Source: Dactylosporangium fulvum (GTDB lineage: Bacteria > Actinomycetota > Actinomycetes > Mycobacteriales > Micromonosporaceae). Taken from it: a stretch of 64,000 bases of DNA. Positions 60,683-64,000 of the stretch are shown one piece after another. The DNA lies in contig NZ_CP073720.1 of the NCBI RefSeq assembly GCF_025137375.1, positions 4,364,501-4,428,500 on the forward strand, in the 5' to 3' direction. The notes under the pieces are model-generated. The model was not told the origin of the DNA. It was given only the letters and a program-made list of their open reading frames with translations, and ran no database searches. The first letter of the stretch is position 1, and each line of letters starts with the position of its first letter. A program made the position numbers and the translations under genes.

Positions 60683-61975
60683 TCACAGTGGCCGACTTCC
60701 TTCATCGTGACCCTGCGTCGGCTGTGCGGAACCATCGCTCCAGTCTGTCGCCGAAGCCGTGCGGACGGTTTTGCTCAGTGTCGCCACGAGGGCGAGAAGC
60801 GTGAGCCATCCGGCCAGAAGGACGGTCAGTGCCGGTGCTCCGAGCAGCGCGATCAAGGCGCCGCTGGCCATGGTCCCGATCGCTGCGCCTCCGGTGGTGA
60901 GAGTGTCGATCGCGCTGGTGACTCGGCCGCGCAGGGCGTCGGGGGTGACGGCGAGCCGGTAGGAGTCCAGGGCGATGCTGTAGACCGGCGAGACCACCGA
61001 CTCCACGAACGCCACGACCAGCAGCAGCCACCACGTCGGCGCCACCGCATAGAACGGAAAGGCCATCGCTTCGACCCACAACATCGTGACGGACAGTGCC
61101 CCGAGCGGAAACCGGCGGGTGAGCGAGGGTGCCAGCAGGCTGCCGAGCAGGGCGCCGGCGCCCGCGGCGGTGAACACCATGCCGACCTGGGTGGGGTTCG
61201 CATGCAGACCCCTGGCCAGCATGACGATGAGCAAATAGCCGGCGCCGTAACGCAGGCTGTCTGCCGCATCGAGCAGCGCCAGCGTACGGATCACCGGGTT
61301 GTGCCACAGCCAGGCCAGCCCGCGACCGATGTCGATCACGAGTGCGCGCGGTGAAGTCGGCGTCGTGGCCCGTACCTGCTGGAAGTCGGTGCGGATGCTG
61401 CGCAGGAACGCGGCCGACGCCAGGAATGAGACGGCGTTGAACGCGAACGGGAGCATCCGGCTCACGGCGAAGGCGACGCCCGCCACGGAGCCGCCGACGA
61501 TGCGAAGCGCGTTGGACATCGCCCCGGCCGCTCCCAGCGCGCTGGGCAGATCGCTGGTGGTGACGATGTTCGGCAACGCCGAGCTGTTCGCCGCCCCGAA
61601 CACGGTGCTGAGCACGCCGTTCAGCACCGCGACGGCATACAACTGGGGCATACCCAGCACTCCGAGCGCCGCAGCGACAGGAATGGTGGCGGTCAGCACT
61701 CCACGCCCGATCTCGCACCAGATCATCGTGGCCTTGCGATCCCACCGGTCGACCAGAGCACCCGCCACCGGTCCGAAGACAAGGTAGACCACGGTTTGCG
61801 AACCGAGCAGGACACCCGCCTGCGTCGAGGACCCGGTCAGAGCGATGACAAGCAGAGGCAAGGCAAGGAACTGCAGCGAGTCGCCCAACTGTGAAACCAG
61901 CCGTCCCCCGATCAGCAGTCGGAAGTCGTGCTGACGCCACAGGGGCCGAGGCGGCGTCGACGTGAGGTTGTCCAT
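60683..61975 (-). CDS. MFS transporter (MFS_3/DHA3-like)
   Basis: The 430-residue protein has about 12 hydrophobic segments, with LWRQHDFRLLIGGRLVSQLG at the N-terminus, GALVDRWDRKATMIWCEIGR as motif A, and ALGAAGAMSNALRIVGGSVA in TM5. It resembles macrolide or siderophore exporters. The C-terminus after residue 405 is polar. It converges on the methyltransferase gene. Confidence 0.9.
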   Translation of the reverse strand: MDNLTSTPPRPLWRQHDFRLLIGGRLVSQLGDSLQFLALPLLVIALTGSSTQAGVLLGSQTVVYLVFGPVAGALVDRWDRKATMIWCEIGRGVLTATIPVAAALGVLGMPQLYAVAVLNGVLSTVFGAANSSALPNIVTTSDLPSALGAAGAMSNALRIVGGSVAGVAFAVSRMLPFAFNAVSFLASAAFLRSIRTDFQQVRATTPTSPRALVIDIGRGLAWLWHNPVIRTLALLDAADSLRYGAGYLLIVMLARGLHANPTQVGMVFTAAGAGALLGSLLAPSLTRRFPLGALSVTMLWVEAMAFPFYAVAPTWWLLLVVAFVESVVSPVYSIALDSYRLAVTPDALRGRVTSAIDTLTTGGAAIGTMASGALIALLGAPALTVLLAGWLTLLALVATLSKTVRTASATDWSDGSAQPTQGHDEGSRPL

Positions 61976-62380
61976 GGTGAGCTCCGGTCGATGAATGCGC
62001 CTGTTCGGCGCGCCGTCACGGGCTGGACAGACACGCAGGCACCGCGATGCACGGCATCGCAGGGAAGGCGACGGTCATCAGAGACCGATGATCACCAGAA
62101 GCCGCCGAAAATGGGCAGACTCCACCCGCGCGTCGAAGCCTGACAGCTAAACGTCACGGGGCGAGAACATGAGCCCAGACCGTACGGGGTGACGCGACCG
62201 CTGGCAACACGAATTCGTAGCGCAGCCGCTCAACGCCGTCCGCACGAGCTACCCGTCGGTAGTGCTCCGTGCTTTAAGGACGGCTTAGAAAGCTATCGGG
62301 TGCGGCCGGAGTGCGCCTACCATACCGGCGGCCGTGGTTGTCCGATCAGCTCGTCTTGTCTTGCTCGCTGGGGAGTGTCC
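61976..62380. other. Intergenic promoter region, no gene recognised
   Basis: This 405-bp gap lies between the divergent MFS and DUF1996 genes. A slightly A/T-richer stretch occurs around 62270-62300 and may hold the DUF1996 promoter, but I see no clear -35/-10 pair. Confidence 0.45.
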
Positions 62381-63580
62381 GTGTCGTACACCGCGTTCCG
62401 CGAACCCGACGCGGGCCCGACGCCGCGTCCCGGCCTCCTGGGGCGGCTCGCCCGGGGCAAGCGGGGTATGGCGGCCGGCGTGGCTGTCGTCGTGATCGTC
62501 GTCGCGGCCGCAGTTGTATACCTGGCCGACGCTGCCGCCGAGCCCGAACCGTCGGACGCGGGTAACGCCCTCGAATACGCCCCGCCGCCGGCCGGACAGA
62601 CGGAGTCGTTCGGCGCGTTGCCGTCCGGCTCCGCCGCTGCTGGGCCGTCGGCCTCAGCGACGCCTTCGGCCGCTGCCCCGCCGAAGGTTCCCGCCGGCGG
62701 CTGGATCCTGGTTGACCAGGCGGCCTGGAAGGCGCAGGTCGACGCGTACAAGGCAGTGGCGATCGACCCTGTCCCGGCCGGTGTGGGCAATCTGCCGGAG
62801 TTCCGGGCAGACTGCCAGTACAGCCACTCGCTGCCGGACGACCCGATTGTCGCTCCCGGCCTCCCGGGCGCTTCGCACATGCACTCCTTTGTCGGCAACA
62901 AAGCCGTCGCCGCGCACACCGTGGCCGAGGATCTGACGAAGTTCACGGCCACCACCTGCAAACCGGCTCAGGACCGCTCCGCCTACTGGGTGCCGACGCT
63001 CTACGACAACGCGACCGGCAAGCCGGTCGAGACCACGGGCTTCCGGGTCTACTACCGCTCGCTCATGAACAGTTCTACCGGCCAGATGCCGATGCCCAAC
63101 GGTCTGCGCATGATCGTCGGCGATGCCAAGAAGAAGCAGCCGACACCGCGCGGCGCGACCGGCCAGTTCTACTGCGCCTTCTACGGCCCCGGCGACCTCG
63201 ACGGCGTTGCCCGCAGCACCAACGGCAACTGGCCCATCTGCGGCGGAAACGCCACGCTGCATTTCATGATGCAGTTCCCGGACTGCTGGGACGGCAAGCA
63301 CCTGGACAGCCCCAACCACAAGGACCACGTGGCCTTCGGTGCCGGCAACGCCTGCCCGCCCAGCCACCCGGTGAAGATCCCAGCGATCACCTTCGACATC
63401 CAGTACGGGGCAAAGGGCACCCCGGAGGGCTACTACCTCTCCTCCGACAAGGAGGGCAAGAGCGCCTCGTCGATGCACGGTGACGCGTTTGTGATGTGGG
63501 ACGTCGACACCATGAACAAGCGCACCAAGAACTGCGTCCTCCAGCGCAGGACCTGTGACAACTACGGATACCAGAAGTAA
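62381..63580 (+). CDS. DUF1996 domain membrane-anchored protein
   Basis: The 399-residue protein has a short cytosolic N-terminus, one membrane helix (about residues 30-50, MAAGVAVVVIVVAAAVVYLA) and a Pro/Ala/Ser linker. An extracytoplasmic DUF1996 domain follows: FRADCQYSHSLPDDPIVAPG, GASHMHSFVGNKAVAAHTV, DCWDGKHLDSPNHKDHVAFG, SSMHGDAFVMWD. Many His and Cys are conserved. DUF1996 is common in actinomycetes and fungi with no defined reaction. The GTG at 62381 follows GGGGAG; the GTG two codons earlier is equally in frame. Confidence 0.85.
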   Translation: MSYTAFREPDAGPTPRPGLLGRLARGKRGMAAGVAVVVIVVAAAVVYLADAAAEPEPSDAGNALEYAPPPAGQTESFGALPSGSAAAGPSASATPSAAAPPKVPAGGWILVDQAAWKAQVDAYKAVAIDPVPAGVGNLPEFRADCQYSHSLPDDPIVAPGLPGASHMHSFVGNKAVAAHTVAEDLTKFTATTCKPAQDRSAYWVPTLYDNATGKPVETTGFRVYYRSLMNSSTGQMPMPNGLRMIVGDAKKKQPTPRGATGQFYCAFYGPGDLDGVARSTNGNWPICGGNATLHFMMQFPDCWDGKHLDSPNHKDHVAFGAGNACPPSHPVKIPAITFDIQYGAKGTPEGYYLSSDKEGKSASSMHGDAFVMWDVDTMNKRTKNCVLQRRTCDNYGYQK

Positions 63581-63658
63581 CACAGCCAGGTTCGGCGCCC
63601 CGGATCACGCCCAGGGCGACCAGTTCCTCGGACCCGTCGGCGCGGACCCCCGACGAAG

Positions 63659-63831
63659 CTACGGCGTCAGCACGATTTTTCCCCGCGCGTGGCGGGACTC
63701 GCTCAACTCGTGGGCGGCGGTGCCTTCCTCCACGCCGCTTCGGTCTTCGCCCTGCGGAGGTTCCGAGGCCGGCGAGTCGGCCACGTCAGCCCGGCCCACG
63801 ATGCGGGTTGCATCCGCGCCGTGACGAGGCA
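63659..63831 (-). pseudogene. Zinc-type oxidoreductase C-terminal relic
   Basis: The minus frame reads LVPRHGADATRIVGRADVAD, then degenerate sequence, then EEGTAAHELSESRHARGKIV and LTP before the stop. The AAHELSESRHARGKIVLTP end is that of MDR-family oxidoreductases. The first part resembles the second Rossmann strand. Most of the enzyme is missing. Confidence 0.55.
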
Positions 63832-64000
63832 CTAGCTGAGCCTGCGCGCCAGCCACAGCCCTGTGGTCAGCTTCTGCTCGACGACGCCGCCGCGTGCGTC
63901 GACGAGGTCGGCCAGGGCTCGGTGCAGGCGGGACCGCTGCTGCTCGGGCAGCATCCGGTGCGGGGAGAACGTGGACAGCAGGGTCAGGTAGCGGGCGGTG
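63832..64000 (-). CDS. SAM-dependent methyltransferase, C-terminal part (cut by window edge)
   Basis: The last 55 codons read TARYLTLLSTFSPHRMLPEQ, QRSRLHRALADLVDARGGVV and EQKLTTGLWLARRLS before the TAG at 63832-63834. This matches the end of class I methyltransferases of the Methyltransf_11/25 group (xYLxLLSTFSxHRxLP...GGxxxxxLxTGLxLARR). The catalytic domain lies beyond the right edge. Confidence 0.7.
   Translation of the reverse strand, partial: TARYLTLLSTFSPHRMLPEQQRSRLHRALADLVDARGGVVEQKLTTGLWLARRLS

Noticed and set aside
1..64000. tRNA, rRNA and CRISPR arrays
   Set aside because: I looked for TPsiC-like GGTTCGAATCC patterns, rRNA cores and evenly spaced short repeats and found none that I could support.

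Overview
The window is 64 kb of very GC-rich DNA with strong third-position G/C bias, GTG and TTG starts, many ATGA/GTGA stop-start overlaps and long antisense shadow frames. This is typical of a filamentous actinomycete. The gene content (DUF5753-type XRE regulators, Acg-like nitroreductase, secreted GH5 with ricin/CBM modules, DUF1996, YtrA-type GntR-ABC operon) fits Micromonosporaceae or a close relative, but species cannot be fixed by eye. No rRNA, tRNA or CRISPR array was recognised.

Layout. 0-11 kb is an accessory region. It holds a transposase fragment at the left edge, a minus-strand group (frameshifted XRE regulator, HD-domain phosphohydrolase, small hypothetical), a plus-strand group (35-38 codon ORF, XRE regulator, aminoglycoside-phosphotransferase-like kinase) converging on a fused ATP-grasp/methyltransferase enzyme, a dead DapA-family gene, a GFA-family zinc protein, a GT1 glycosyltransferase and two hypotheticals. 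11.2-15.5 kb is a repeat and IS region. A 152-bp inverted repeat flanks relics of an ISAs1 transposase, a sugar-ABC permease and an amino-acid-ABC binding protein, and a four-module secreted GH5 glycosidase; a decayed IS630 element adjoins the right copy.

15.5-25.3 kb carries a [2Fe-2S] thioredoxin-like ferredoxin gene, an autoregulated GntR-ABC exporter operon, a DHA2 MFS pump divergent from an Lrp/AsnC regulator, a second MFS protein, and a translationally coupled acyl-CoA desaturase plus metallo-beta-lactamase/Rieske fusion.

25.6-39.45 kb is a complete aromatic catabolic island: Zn-alcohol dehydrogenase, 2-hydroxypentadienoate hydratase, acetaldehyde dehydrogenase, 4-hydroxy-2-oxovalerate aldolase, TetR and IclR regulators, two-domain extradiol dioxygenase, Rieske dioxygenase alpha and beta, Rieske ferredoxin, ferredoxin reductase, meta-cleavage-product hydrolase, dihydrodiol dehydrogenase and an MFS transporter. 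Together they take an arene to cis-diol, catechol, ring-fission product, a carboxylic acid plus hydroxypentadienoate, then pyruvate and acetyl-CoA. The island ends abruptly, its last gene overlapping the 3' end of ppa antisense.

39.4-52.3 kb is a redox and stress neighbourhood: ppa, a membrane protein-regulator-esterase operon, a persulfide dioxygenase-rhodanese fusion, an Imm5-like protein, DUF1540, an Acg-type nitroreductase divergent from a P1B-ATPase fused to a hemerythrin domain, two CNNM/HlyC-type membrane proteins and a TatA/B-like protein. 52.5-64 kb holds a truncated amidohydrolase, a secreted metallophosphatase, AraC/NmrA divergent genes, an NADPH:quinone oxidoreductase, a LuxR regulator with an ATPase-like domain, a methyltransferase, an MFS pump, a DUF1996 protein, and at the right edge an oxidoreductase relic and the C-terminus of another methyltransferase.
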